From Owenia fusiformis (lineage: Eukaryota; Annelida; Polychaeta; Sabellida; Oweniidae), in NCBI GenBank assembly GCA_903813345.2, contig CAIIXF020000006.1:2730001-2794000 (forward strand): DNA of 64,000 nucleotides. The letters are read 5' to 3'. This document shows, piece by piece, positions 23,352 to 38,900 of this stretch. Below the pieces are notes generated by a model. That model made no database searches, was not told where the DNA came from, and worked only from the letters and a program-made list of their open reading frames with translations. Every line of letters begins with the position of its first letter. Position 1 is the first letter of the stretch. The translations under genes and the position numbers were made by a program.

Positions 23352-23972
23352 AACATGATAATCATTATTGTCAAATAGAATACAAAATGTCTTTTGAAGT
23401 CCTAAAAGGACTAGAATATGTGTACTTGAATATGATGTTGTGCCATTAAATCAAATAATCCGAGAGCTCCCAGATCTGTAGAGGTAGTCGCTACGCAAAC
23501 TTTCACTATTTGAGAGGAAGCTTTGAAGAATGTCATTATGGCCACGGGGCCAATTGGCATGAGGTGAACGAGGCAAATGCCTCACTTATATTGTGGAACA
23601 CTGCTACTGAACATGTGAAAACTATATACGGTAGCAGTATAGCATCCTCTTTAAATATCCCAAGTGTTCTCTATCAAAATTTGCCACGTTCATTTCCAAA
23701 CCTTAGATGCGCCCCTAATGGCGATTGTCAATTATATCTTGGCACCAAAATCTGACATGATAAGCGCGTTTGTTACTATGGCACGAAAACATACATTTGT
23801 CTTGGATTGATATTAAGAAGAACAGTTTGAACAGTTTCATTTGATTTACATTCGTAGTATTCAATATCAATTATAGTGTTTTGAATACGTTATCTCGCAA
23901 GTAAAGCATACATGGAAATCTCGAATCGGCGAGATATTTCGTTAAACGACTGCTTGGAGTTGAAGATCAGGA
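23352..23972. other. 3' flank of SLC28 copy 3
   Basis: About 620 bp immediately downstream (minus strand) of the copy 3 stop codon. A plus-strand open frame of 81 codons at 23510-23755 contains no recognisable domain. A polyadenylation site for copy 3 is expected here but I could not choose one confidently. Confidence 0.4.
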
Positions 23973-26900
23973 CTACGCGTTTACACCGCATATAGTCCTA
24001 TTGTCCCGTATGGCTTCAGTCAGACCTCCGACGTACAACTCATCCCCTTGGTAAAGCATACCTGAAACAACGAATCATTATGCTTTTGAGGTGATCGACA
24101 AAAATTCCTATTTCGCCATTTGAGATTTATTTCATTATTCTGAATTACACCCGCTGTTACCCTCCCCCAACCACCCCTATCATACCAAACTTGTTCTCAA
24201 CCGTTCTTTTCAGTCCTACAAAAAGGCGTAAAATGGGCTAAATTTGGCTGTGGTCGGTACACTGTATGTCTACAATAATCAGCTACATTACTTCATTCAT
24301 AAGCAGTCTGCAATACGTCCATCTTTTTGTTTATTTATTCATTTATTTATGACATTATTGAAGAATATACAAGTATGGTACTGCTGCCTAGTGCCAGTGG
24401 CATTACAGGCTAGCATTATTGGTAAAATTACATTATTGAATACTTGAAATGTCTTGATAGACTTTGTACAAAATAATAGCATGTGTCACACTATCTCTCA
24501 AAGGAGAAAATAAAAGAATTTCAAATTAAGATTCTAAAATAAAGTTTATAAAGGATTGGTATCGATATGGTGAACTGAATTTAACAATGTTTTTCTCTTA
24601 AACCAATTATTGAAAACATTCTGTAAAAAGAACACGGTTCCTTATGTAATGTTGACTGATAGACAACAATTTAATGCGAAAATAATTTATATATATATAT
24701 TATATAACTGTTTTTACTAACCTAGACATATTTCTAAAATAATTAGCTACTTCGTTCATAAACAGTCTTCAATACGTCCATCTCATTCACAGTTCGTTTA
24801 GGTCGCACCACGTCGGTGTGCAACGTCCTATAACGTTAATACGACGTTTTCGTAGGACTGGCAAGAACGGGCAAGAACTAGTTTGGTGTGATAAGGGGGT
24901 TCTTGGTTCGTCCAACCCATTCGTACAGAGTTTAAGCCCGTTTTCGAAAACTTGAGAACTAATTTGTTGTGATAGGGGGGTAACAACAAGTAGACTATGT
25001 AGTATACACGCTTCTTCAGACTGTGCAAAATATTAAATGTAGGTGTTTCCATCCTAGAGAAGACAACCCTTACTCACCTGCTATGCAAGCAGTTAGGAAA
25101 CCTGCGAGGTTCCCCATGACAAGAGCTCTAAGCCCCATCCCTGAGAGCTCGGAACGTCTGGTGGGAGCAAAAGCACCAAACACACCAACGTTAATGCCTA
25201 TATCACCAAAACTCCCGAACCCACACAGAACATACGTAGCAATGGCACGAGAACGATCCTGGATAGAAAGAACATAGCTTAAGGACTATAGGAGAATATG
25301 GACAAAACTTCGTGGCATGCTGGTAATGACGAGGAGTTTAAAGATGTCTAAATCATACTATCTAAATGGTTTATAGAGATCCGTGTCACAGAACTGTTTA
25401 CTACTTACTGATATTTTGCCTGCTAAATAATATTCGTTCATTGTAAAATAAGCTATAAATTCGTTGATGAATATTTTGGTGCCCATCAATTCTGCTACAA
25501 CGCCTGAGTCCTCCCATGATACACCCAAGATGAACGCCAGGGGGCGCAAAACGTAGGAACATATAAACTGAAATAAATAACTCTTTTTAAAGATCGCCTC
25601 AAGGGGCCCTATTTTCGAATAGTAATTAATTCCATTCTGTCATATTATACTATTTTTTCAGAGAAGACCATCTAATTTTAGTCAATGGGACTTATATATT
25701 ATTTCATATTCTGTAAAACGGAAAATAATATGAGAACCCTGAATAAAGTGGAAAGAGAAGGAACAGTATAAGAAATTCTATTGCTTCGGCATTTCTGTCT
25801 AATCTTATCCCTTACATTGTACTCACCGGGAAACTTAGACCGTTACAGCCAACTGCAAGCCCAATGTAGTTTAAAATAGCGTTGACAAAGCTGAGCAGTC
25901 CGAGGAATGCGATCAAGTTTACACACACGTGGCCGATGAGCGTGATTGTAGCAACAGCACCATTAGACGCTGCTTCCATAACATTCCGGGAAGCACTGAA
26001 ACAAATTAATAATAAATGGCTGAGACAAATTTATCATTAAATTATACGATAAAAACGTATTCTGAATCCGCATGTTCCTGGTCCACTTTGGACTCGCTCT
26101 ACTGTTTGTAGAAACCATTCTGAAATATTCCATTCATAAGTGTAGAAAATTGGAATACTTAAAGACACATGGAGGCTCAACTGTAAATGAAGCTGACACA
26201 AAAATTGCACCGAAACTCAGATTAAAAAACATTTGTTTTGCGAAACCTAAAGTACGAGACTGCCCTATTCATCCCAGATTAATGATTGATTTAGTGATAG
26301 ATGTTTCTACTTTGACTAATTCGAATATGAAGATTGGACTATAAACGAGATATAAATGAAGGTAACTAACGGTTTCTCAAGTTCTATCCCACCAGATTTT
26401 GTCCTCGATTCCTCAGTCTCGGGGACGCTCAGTTTTGCTAAAGCTAGTGCTGCGGGTGCACTCATGATAGCAGCAGATAGCACGTGCTCTGGCGGAGCCT
26501 ACAAACACGCCACATATTTCAATATCTTACAAGATAAAGAGAAATACAAAAATGTGCTATTTGTATTTGACTGTAATAATCTTATGATTCATTGTTTTTG
26601 ATATACGAAAATATAGAGTGCATGGGTGCAATGTCGTCCAAGTAGGTCAATGTCAGACAAGTGATACGCTGACTGCTGAGTGTCCGGAATTACCTATATA
26701 ACGACTTAGCTTTCTTGTCATATACTTGGACGCGATATCCCTAACCCATCTCTTACCCCATAACTGATGTAAATAGCCATGACTACACCCGCTACTGTAG
26801 CGAACCCTCCACACAGAACAGCGTGGAGCTCAGAATACGTCAACCTGGGTAGAAAGTCTTTGATAATCACAGCTGCCTCCACCTATCGATTCAACAAACA

Positions 26901-29900
26901 ATAAAGTTTTAATTCACAGTACAATACAATATATTTCAATCTACAGCTGTCCCAGACCCTCGGCCCACCAATAAACAAGAAAATAATTCACCATATCGGC
27001 TCTGACCGAATATAAACAATATTATTACTAATAAAATATAGTATTTCAAATCACAGCTGCCCCGGACAAACAATAAAAGTTATCCACAATTTTAATTCAA
27101 ACTGATGTCCACTACGGAATCTACAAAAGGTGGACACCCTTTTTTCGATTCTACCTTAACTCGTTGAAAGCAAGGTCCATTATTGATTAGTAATATTAAT
27201 TCTTTTAGTACGAGGGTTGTCCCAGAAGTAATGCACTATATGCTCTAACTTTATCGTATAAGGGAAACGTCGATAACTGAGTATGCTTTTTGAACAGTAA
27301 GAATACTATAGCTTTGTTTATTTATATCCTGGTTCGAGAAGTTTGTTGATGAAAGATCATCATTGATTTGCAATTTGTTTAGTATACTTACACTACTGAT
27401 GAATATATTTGCCGTCGCATTTAGGGACTCGACTGCAGTTGTTCCTAACGTGATCTCCATCAGCCAACCGAGCTTCAGGATCACTTGCTGGACTATGCCA
27501 ACATGATACAAAATGCTGATACACGCACTGAAGAAGATTGCCTGTGGTATAGCCTAAAATATAGAATCATATAATGTGACCTCCATCAGCCAACTGAGCT
27601 TCAGGATCACTTGCTGGACTAAGCCAACATGATACAGAATGCTGATGCACGCACTGAAGAAGATTGCCTGTGGTATGGCCTAAAATATAGAATCATATAA
27701 TTGTAATACTCAGTGTCCAGTGAGAAACCATTCGTATTGGGTTTTAGGAGAATTAATAGCATCGGCCAAGTGGTCTCGGCTACCATTCCTCCGTAAACCC
27801 AACCCTTATAGTTTATTCCCAATATAAATCGCAAATGCGAGCACTGAATTGGAATATTAAAGGTGGATATAAATAGTTCATGTTTGTTCAAAATTTCACA
27901 CAGAATTCAAATATGTCATCAAATAGAAGAAAATGTTGGTCTTTAATTGTTCAAAATGCAGATACTCTAAAATTTCATTAAAAACGAAACTTCAAGGAGA
28001 TTTCAAAGCTTTTTTTGCAAACACAGCTCTATTACCTCAAAGACAAACGGGTGATTTTGGTAGAGCTCCCCAAAGACAAACTCTGAACCGACAGCTGCAT
28101 ATTCAAGAAACACTTTGATTTGGTTGGACATCCACGAGAATGCTTCATAGCCAGGTTCCCAGCGCAGGACAAGTAGACCAAATATCAATTGTATTGACAA
28201 ACCCCATAACACTGGCCGCCATTTCACCTACAAAAAATCATAGTCGTTTATATGTTGCTTATGAGTACGTTCAAGAATCTAAATGTCAAGTCGTAAATAA
28301 AATGTTAATGTCTTTTACCTTATAGTATTAAATATGACGGCGGTTTTGCAAACGGAGACTAAAGTCTGTCCCACATTATTTGAGATTAAATGCTTAAAGT
28401 GTGCGCCAAAGCAAGGAGGATTGGCTCCCAGAGTGCACCACCGATATTCTGTCCCATATATGGGTATGTCGTAATACAAAATTCGAATTCAAACAGCCGC
28501 CATTTTGTTCACTTCAACATTTAAATCGTAAATTTTGGTCTTATTTCCAAACGAAAAATTCCAAAACTCACAAGAAATGATCGAGATATTGGTTCGAATC
28601 TTTTGAACTGTTTATTTTGAATTTATAGTCGGTTTTAATTTCAGAAAATAACGACATTTCGACGTTTTCATTGTTGGAAAATATCGAGTTTCGATCCTGG
28701 GAGCCAATCCTCCTTGCGCCAAAGTTTAAAACTGCGCAGGCGCACCGCTCTCGCTAAACTATATAAAGAGATTGCCCGGTACACGATTCAGAGGTAAGCC
28801 AGGAAGGCGAACGATCTTCGTCTTGTGATGATTTCCCATATAATCTTAACCAGGGAAGTTTCAACATTGAAATTGAAAATTACTATTAGATATACTTTGT
28901 AGATGTTATTTATGAAGCTATTTAGTGTTTGCATCAATCAAATGGCTCATTTTGAACATATAAAACGTATTTGTGTTTTGTTTCCCGGGGAATTGTATTG
29001 TATGTAGTACACACATAAATAGTGTACATTATACTTGAATAGCCTGGTTTACATAATATTGAAGGGCACGCTGATTACATGCACACGAGTACATGAATGA
29101 AGGCCTAATATTGATATACGTAGCTTGCATACCTAAATAAAAAATAAACTCTTCTAATCCCCTAATGTAAACACGGCGGTATACGTAGCCCGATTTATCG
29201 GGGACTTTAAGCCTTTGGTACTATACATGTAGTAGCCATGGCTATTTTGATCTTCTTCTTTTAATTGTTCTTCAACATTTCTTCAACAATTGACTCCAGT
29301 ATGAATGAAATGTCCCATGGTATTATGGTTATACTTTTTATTGTCACTTTTCTTTTTTGTTTTCAGAACATTTTCTTTTACGCTTACGACATTTGAGTTT
29401 ATGACATTTGCTTTTGTGTTTTCAATACATATTGTTTTTTTGCTTACGAAATTTCAGTTTATGACATTTGTGCAAATAAATGGGTCTCCTTATATGGTAG
29501 AACAAATAGTCAACCAGATATTCTAGGTGTTTCGGGATTTTAGCACCTTATCTTATGAAAGAATTTAAATGTGTAATAAAGTAAAGTATAAACATCCAGA
29601 TCTTATGTCCTCATCACGACATACAAATATTATTTTGGAATCGTAATCAGTCTGTCGGCCGACGTTATAAACCCATTGTTGTTTACCGGTTTTTAAAAAA
29701 AAGTGCGTAGTAATAATTTCGGCATTTTCGAACTACTTGTTTACGCTCGATTGGGCATGGTTTTTAACGAGTTGTTAAGCAATCAAGATGTTACTTTAAT
29801 AAAATAAAAATAGTATGCCTATAATAATTAGTACTTCCTCTTTCTAATGGTGTATTTTTCAACTGCCCGAAACCACGGGAAATGGGTATAAAATGCGTTG

Positions 29901-32900
29901 GAAAAGGGGCTACTTTTAACATTTTTGAACTTCGACTTTGTCTGATTAATTCATAGAATAATTTATTTTTATGATTTATTTTAGATCGTACAAAAGTTGA
30001 ATAATGTATCGAAAATCATGCTCATGGAAAAATTATTTAGATTCACTTTAAATCCAACGATCGTTACAGTTTTAACTAAACCTCAAACTTAAAACGGCTC
30101 ATTTTTTACACAAATAACGTGTTTGACGACACAAATCACGGGTCTAGCTGTAGTTTCTCTCTCTAAAGTTTAGGCATTTCGCACACCAAATAAATATTGT
30201 TACATAAAAAATATGTATCACCCATTATTCGCGGAATGTATTTAATTTCATGTATACGAAATATCTATCTGATCCAATAACGATTAAGTATTCATTTTTT
30301 AATTTAAAAATACGAAAACTGCTAAAACGGGGCTAATATTGGGACAAAAATAACGTGTGACGTAATTATTTCTTAAATCATGCATTTTCGTCAAAGAAAT
30401 CTGGAATTAAATTTAAGGATGAATATTTAATGCAAAATATATATAAGACGACCACAGCGTGAGCAATATATCGAATTTTAGGCACACAAAAAACAAGAAT
30501 GATTCAATTAAACATGAAAAATTGTTACAGTTTTTACTATAATGAAAACTCTAAAATGGCGTCATTTTAGCCCAAAATCCAAGTTGACGACATAAATAGT
30601 TCATGAATGTATTTCAGTTGACATCAAGCTTGAACATGAAATTCGCCCATTGAAATTCCAAATAAAACGATCGAAATGACATAAGTCTCGTAAAGGCGTA
30701 TTGTATAATGTGTACGCCAAATATCAAGTTATGAAATTGAAAAATCAATCTACAATAAGACACTTTGAAAATAGTATTAGGGTTTAAAGATACGGACACT
30801 TTTGAACAATTAATCTATTCTAAAGACGGATCGTTTTCATTTCTTAAAGACGAATGTTCGAAATTCGAATTCAAGATGCCAATTTTGTGTAGAAAATATG
30901 TTTTCATCCGATTACATTACACATGTTCCAAATAACAGCTAAGAGAAAAGGCGTTGTGATTGGATGAAGTAGATGGATTTGGTACATTTGTTTCCACTAT
31001 GGGCGCATTTAAAACGGCGCCATATTTTACGGCACAATTTCCGCTGGCCTGCGAATCTTTTTTAGCGCGTCATTCCAATCGGAATGATGATTACATGTGT
31101 AAATTCCGTATTTTTAGAATAGACAAGAGTGTCATTTTTTCCTCTTTCAGTTAAAATATTCTCATTTATGATATGGAATAGTTCAAACCTCACGTACTAT
31201 GGTACTAAACACGTAATATGGACATTAAACTCACGAACACGTACTGTGCTCCAATTTTGACTGATTTATGTAAATCCGAGAGAATCGTCTTAGCTTCTTC
31301 TGCGCGCTGTAAATGAATTTTTATACTAGTCTACATAATATTTTTCTTAATTATTTCTCATTGAATTCGAAGTCATATAATAGAAACAAAATCGTATTTC
31401 AAATATTTTCCAGCTGTGCACCAAACACCCACCAAATTAGATCATTATGTAAATGTTTGGGAGGAAAAAGAACAGTACTCTATGGCTCAAATGACATTTA
31501 GATAACTTAGGCTGTCATGATGCATGTCCATTTTTGTGATATATTTGTCATGATCACTCTGTACTGAACTCAATAAGGAACTAGAAAATGGCAACTCCAC
31601 GGAGTAGCAAATCCCAACGAACACTATATAAATCATCAATCTGTACAGTCACAAAGTAATATTTACCATCTACTCTTACCTTCAATAAATATATTAAATC
31701 ATTGTAGCATCATGTAAATCTAAGAAATGGCGAATTTCTGCTCTAGTCAGCCATTTTGAATTTTCAAAGACGTAAATCAGAAAAACAATGCCATAGTTGT
31801 GATCTACTCTGAAATACCTTCAATTTGAGTAAATATAGCCATACTTTTAAGATATCAGAAAATAATTGCGAAATCCCGCATTAGGCGGCCATTTTGAATT
31901 TTTTGAGGCCCGAATCAGAAAAACGCTACAATATTTACAATCTACTCTTAATTGCCTTTCATTTGAGTATAATAAAGCTATACTTCAAAAACATCTCAAA
32001 ATTAACGCAAATTCCTGTTTTCTCAACCCCCCCCCCCCCCCCCCCCATTTACTGTTTACGGCCCCTGGGGGTCAGGGTGAAAAACTGGGGATATATATGT
32101 GAAATAGACAGATGTTGTTAATATACTAACAAAATTTCAAATAATAATATTTATTATTTTGGTTTAAAATGAAAAACATAAGATTTTTGTGAAAAATTCC
32201 CGGCATTTTCAAACTGGCGGCCATCTTGAAAAAAAAATTGCGTAAAACTATTCACCAATATACATCTTTCCACCAAATATGAAGAAAATCTGTTGACTAG
32301 TATTCGAGTTATCTTCCGGACATACGGACGAATTCAAGTTCCAACATGAATACTAGGATAAGTTCTCTTGGCCTCCAGAGTGACTGACGGACAGACGGAC
32401 AGACGGAGGGCTTCACTATATCCCTACAGAACTTCGTTCGTTGGGATAATAAAGATACAATAAGTATAGTAACATATACGTATTTACATTGCTTTATTTC
32501 TTTTGGTGTAGGTCATACTGATATAGGCCTAGGCCTACAACATACAACTTAATTGCAATACAATAGGAAATATGTCCGAACTTAACTCTATGATTATAGC
32601 ATTTAAAGCATTAATACAGAGTGAAATTTAAAACATGATATCATGTTGTGTTGCATAAATCATTAATTCAGGATCGGCAAGCAAATTTAGTTCTGTCATT
32701 TATTCAACTAAATTTATTTCATAATTCTTATTTAATAATATTTTAGTAATACTACTTGTTTAATCTTATTTTATCTAATATCATATCCATGTCTAATACC
32801 TAATAACCCAACATAAAGGACCAGGGTAAGTATGGCAAGTGATTTTAGAAGGTTTCTCAAAACCTGTAAAGTGGAACACCTCTTTAAATGGAACACCTCC

Positions 32901-35900
32901 ACAAGTGGAATTGTTGGAACTTCACTTGAAAGAAAGCACATTGTTTTAAATAAAAATTAGTACCGTGGGTACTGGGCTCACATGGTGTTGCTCAAAAGTG
33001 AATGATGGCTAAAATGACAGGAAATAAAAAAATGGATATGATGTTTTTAGGCGAGATTTTGAAGCAGGAGTCACAGGTTTTTTTTCTTTATTGATGCTGA
33101 ACAAAAATATTATAAAACAGGAATCCTATCTACAGAGGATTTAAAAAGAGCCAAGTGTTGACAGACATTGGTTTTTAAACTTGCCACCATCTTGGACTGA
33201 CTGAGAGACAGATGGACAAATAAATGTTAACTAAAATAACTGAAAATAAAAAAAAACGGATATGATATTTTGCTGATATTTTGTTACAAAATTATTTCAT
33301 ACAACTACTCTTTACATTGACATGGATTTTACAATGCAGGACACCTGAAATTATTTGTAAAGCTAGGAAATGGGTCAAAAGTGAATTTCGCGAGACAAAA
33401 ATGGTGGCCATTTTGAAAATAGGCGAGCTTTTGAACCAGGAGTCATAAGGGAGTTTTCTGTATTTATGTTGAACATAAATAACTTAAAACAGGAATCTTA
33501 TCGACAGAGGTTTTCAGGCAAATGGTCCAAAAGTGGATTTCGCGAGACAGATGGACAAATCCATGTTAACTAAAATGGCTGAAAATAAAAAAACGGATAC
33601 AATTTTTTGCTGAAAAATGGCAGCCATCTTGAAAATAGGCGAGCTTCAGAACCAGGGGTCGGAGGGGAGTTTTCTGTATTGATGTTGAACAAAAATAACT
33701 CAAAACAAGAATCCTATCGACAGAGGTTTTAAAACGTGCCACTTTTGTTGACGGACGGACCGACGGACGGACTCATGGACAGACAAGTGAGTGATTGCAA
33801 AAGCTCACCATGTGAGCTAAAAACCACTTCCCTTTGGCAAGAAAGTACTAATGGATTAAGATATGACTGTCCAAAATCACTTGCCATACTGTACCTGGTC
33901 CTTTGAAACAGACCCAAACATAATTTTTTATCATACAAAAATCAAGTAAAAAGGACCTGTTTATAGAGTGACAATACACCATGGTAGTGTACAAGGTCAA
34001 ATAAATTTTTTTTTAAATTTCATGAGGCATGTTTTAGCGAAAATATGTTCCTTTAACCCACACACCCGGTGATCGTACAAAATGGATGGAGGGGGGGATT
34101 AGGTGATTTCTTCAAGAAAACACAACAAATTTGGAAGATTTATTTTTTCTAGAGAAAATTTACAACTGAATTGCCAAATGAATAGGCGCAGTGCATGGCA
34201 AAATATGTTAGGTCATCTGGTATTTTTTTTGAACTGCTACGCTTCAAAGATATGAGATCTATTAAAAAAGGCGCATCATCACCAACGTGCAAAAGTCAAT
34301 GTTTTTGCTATAAATCGGGCAACAATGGTCTACACGACCTGTAATAAATAGGTATAAGGGACGTTATTATCACAATACTAATGACATTGCTGACTTTTTA
34401 AAGTTAGTTTCCATGCGTTATACAAAAAATAATTGAAATAAATTAATATTGGATGGAGGGGGGAGTGGATGGAGGGGGGATTTATATGTCTTTGCGATGG
34501 AACAAATTTACAAGAACTCGCGTATTTTAAAAAACTAAACTCAGTACCCCAGTAAGAAACTGGATATTATATCTCTGGAGAATGAAAAATGGGAAAATTT
34601 GGAGTCATAAGAATAAATTCAAGTAGCATGTCTTATCATGTCTTACATACACGTGATCCCCCCCTCCATCCAATCCCCCCTCCATCCAATATTAATTTAT
34701 TTCGATTATTTTTTCTATAACGCCTGGAGACTAGCTTTAAAAAGTGAGCAATGTCATTAGTATTGTGATAATAACGTCCCTTATACCTATTTATTACAGG
34801 TCGTGTAGACCATTGTTGCCTGATTTATAGCAAAAACATTGACTTTTGCACGTTGGTGATGATGCGCCTTTTTTAATAGATCTCATATCTTAGAAGGGTA
34901 TCAGTTCAAAAAAAATACTAGATGACCTAACATATTTTGCCATGCACTGCGCCTATTCATTTGGCAATTCAGTCGTTAATTTTCTCTTGAAAAAATAAAT
35001 CGTCCAAATTTGTTGAGTTTTCTTGCAGAAATCGTCTAATCCCCCCCTCCATCCATTTTGTACGATCACCGGGCGTGCCCACCTAGGAGAAAAGTTGAGC
35101 TTGTTAAAGTTACTGACATGCCCAAATTTTCATTAGTTTTGACTTGAAACGATAAATCCTTGTGTTCGTATAAAATGAATTTCTTCATTAATAATGGCTC
35201 AATATACTTGAAAGTAAGCTCAAAATACTGGGAATTGAATAATCTTTCCAATAATACCTTATACACATATGATTGTTTATTTCAGAGATCATAAAGACAA
35301 CACATTACATGTATTTGAGATCTAATGTTATATAATGTGCCCAGTTTGAGGGAAGAATCAGAAAACAATATAATAATAATAATAATATAACAATTTGAGT
35401 ATAATAATAGTCTTACTTTGAAGAGATGGGTGAAATATTGTGAAATTCCCTATTAGGTCGCCATTTTGAATTTTCTGAGGATCAAATAAGAAAAACAATA
35501 CCATTATTGTGATCTACTCTGAAATGCCTTCAATTTGAGTGTAATATAGCCATATCTGCATATAGCCTTATTTTTGGAAGTGGTCGGGAAATTGTGAAAT
35601 CCCAATTTAGACAGCCCCTTTGAATTTTCTTGAATCTAAATTGGAAAAACAATACTTAACTTGAAATCTGTTTGAATTAATCTTTCATTTTAGCATTATA
35701 GAGCTATACATGTACTGAAAAAAGATCTCAAAACAAACGAAAATTCCAGTATTCCCGACCCCATACACATACCTAGGGGTCAGGCTGAAAAACACGTAAT
35801 ATAGGTGAAATAGATGTATTTTGTGAATTTACTTCCAAAATTTCAAACAGAAATATTCACCACTTTGCTTAAAAATTTTAGATTTTCACAAAAAATCCTG

Positions 35901-38900
35901 ACATTTTAAAGTGGTAGCCATCTCGAAAATTGTTTTTTTTGCTTAAAACAATTACCAATACACAGCTTTCCACCAAATATGAAAAAATCCATCCACTAGT
36001 ATTTTAGTTGTTCAATGGATGGACTGGGGGCTCACTATATCCCTACCAAACCTTGTTTGTTGGAATTGAGTTAACTGTCCCAACACTACTGTCATATGGT
36101 TGGTTTAGACTGTTCAAACATACACAGGAGGGGTGTAGGAAGACTGTTGTATTCATAGTCAATGTTCAGAAATTTCTAGACAGCAACAGAAGTCCAGCTG
36201 ATCCCACAGGATGCTGTTTGACCCTCTTGCTCCGAAGTCAAAGTATGCTGTCATCAAAACATCCTTTCAATAGGCCATTCAGTTGTTGCTTTTACAAAAT
36301 CTGAAAAATGAGTAGTCAAGTATCAGAAGTCTGCAATTTTACAGTTTGAATCTTTCTGCTTAGATCTATCAAGTGGAAATGATTCAGGAAAAGGCCATCA
36401 CAACAAAACAAACATGCACAGCACCTTCAATATGATTAACAGTTTTGGTGTGATTGCCTTTTTCAATTGTTTTTTGAAAGACTTGGTCCTGTCACCTTAT
36501 CAGTGTGCTCTATGGCATTTCCATTGAGCCAAAGCATTCATTCTGGAGGTTGTTAACCAAAATGCACCAAGATGAGATATTGCGTAGAAAAAAAATAAGT
36601 CAGCATTTAGATCTGGGGTATAATTTCCGTTACCCCAAAATACCATTTAGGTTGTATAATAGAATGTGCTAATGAAGGTTAAAACAGAAATTATTTACCT
36701 GATATATGCCTTCATAAAAAGTTCATTGTCTTCTAACAGCCACAGTATCAATTCATTCCTGAAACTGAAAATTATTACACATATATTAAATAATACATAA
36801 TTTTACAGTTCAGAATGGAATCCGAAAATTCTATTTTAAAATATATGATCATTTTAAGCAAGGAAAAGAGAGAACATTTATGTTACAGCAGCAGAGAAGA
36901 TTCAATCTATGTATTAGCTAGAATAAAAAGTTATGAGACAAGAATGATAATTAATAGTCTATTTCTACACAATTTTTAATCAGAGTCGAAATGTTTATCT
37001 TTTTAACCCAAATGGTAATGGGTTAGGTACAACACAATGAATTTGAATTCATGTTTTATCTCAGTGAAATTTACCTGCGCCTTATACCATATACTACATC
37101 TGGAGCATGCATATGACCCTAAACTTCCAAAATGCATGGTGAATATAATATAGACTAGAATTTTCTTATTTTCGTCCTATGGTATCTCTAACATTTACAA
37201 ATAAAAATATCAAGAAGCTAGACCAAATCTTTCTGAAACAATGAAAATATCAGTTTGCTCAAATTTCATCACTCTCATGTTCATAGGCCCAGGTTAAAGT
37301 ATTAGTAAGTCTAATATTATATGCAAAAGTTTGAAAAACACTTTGAAGAATGTTTAAATAAGTTTATTCATTACTTCAGAGAATACTTATCCCATTGAGA
37401 CTTTCGACTAGTATCCCCTAGTCTTTTATATAATATATAAACCAGAGAGATGAACTTACATAGAACCACTTTGAAGAAGATTTTGGACAGATTTGGCAAT
37501 ACATGTACAATTTGATACCAGTTAGCAGGGGTTTCAATAAATATTTTTTCAACAGGCCCTTGGTAATCTCAACAGGCTGAAATTGTTTCAACCATTCGCC
37601 GCTCGCTTCGCTCGCAATCTCCTTCATACATGGAGGTGCTCGACTCAATATATTGAAATAAAAAGCATATATACAGGGTGTCTCAATGCAAAATCATAAA
37701 ATCAGTATTTTCCTGCCATATGCAAACTGTATATGAGCAATTGATCTCTTTAATGTTCATTACTTTATGCTTTTTCTAATGTTGCCCCTTGTGCTTCCTC
37801 ACTGTGATGTAAAAGGATAAAATCAGTATTTTCCTGTCACTTTAATGCAAACTGTATATGAGCAATTGATCTATTTGACTTGTTCATTACATTATGTATT
37901 TTTAAATGTTGCCTCGTATGTTTCTTCACTGTGATGTAAAATGATAAAATCAGTATTTTCCTGTCACTAAAATGCAAACTGTATATGAGCGATTGATCTT
38001 AATAAAGCATATCAATACATAATTGATTGTTAATTAATTTTATTCCTTATTACTTTGTTTTTCAATGTTGCCCCTTGTTCCTCCTCACTCTGATGTTAAT
38101 TAATAAACTCAATATTCCTTTCTGACACAATTATCAATCTCAATGAAATATTGAAGATCAACATTCAATAGTTTGATATGTATTTTTGATTTTTTGACTT
38201 GTAATATTTTATTTGTTTTCAAATGTTGAGATGATGTAAGATATTGCCAAGAAGATCAATTGTATTAAGGGGAGGCATCAAAAGTTCAATGTCTGATAGG
38301 AAACTAAATAAATCTAGTTTTGAGTTGGACCCCCCCCCTCCCCCTCAAAACTTAATACAATGAAAGTTGATCGCGGACTTTCACATGTTTTTGCGACTCA
38401 ATTTGGACTTTTATGGGGGTAGTACTAGAACTTATTCATGATTCTTAAAACATATGCCAACAACAATAGGCATAATATTCCATGTTGCCTGCATATTTGT
38501 GAAGAAGGCATCTGGTAAAGTCTTTATTTTTAAACCATTCCAAGGCATTTCGAGTCGAAATTCCCAAAAATTCAAATGTTGAAATTTGTCGGATAGCAAA
38601 CTGAAATAGCTTTGACCCCCTCCCCCCAAACTAGATTTATTTAGTTTTCTATCAGACATTGATCTTTTGATGCCTCCCCTAATTGAACTGTATGTTTTCA
38701 AGTTCATGTGTAATTTCAAGTTTATGTGTAGTATCCATTGAAAGTTGGCAGGACAGTGATAAAGGTTTTTTGCTACTGACCCAACCAGAACAACGGCAAC
38801 GCCAAAGCGTAGCGAATCCCATCGAACAGAAATGGCTGGCATTTTTACAAACGAAGCGCAAATATCATAAAACAACACACCAGAAAGGCCACCATTTTCA

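Noticed and set aside
23510-23755. 81-codon plus-strand frame in the copy 3 3' flank
   Set aside because: No recognisable motif, no start context or splice partners; probably chance.
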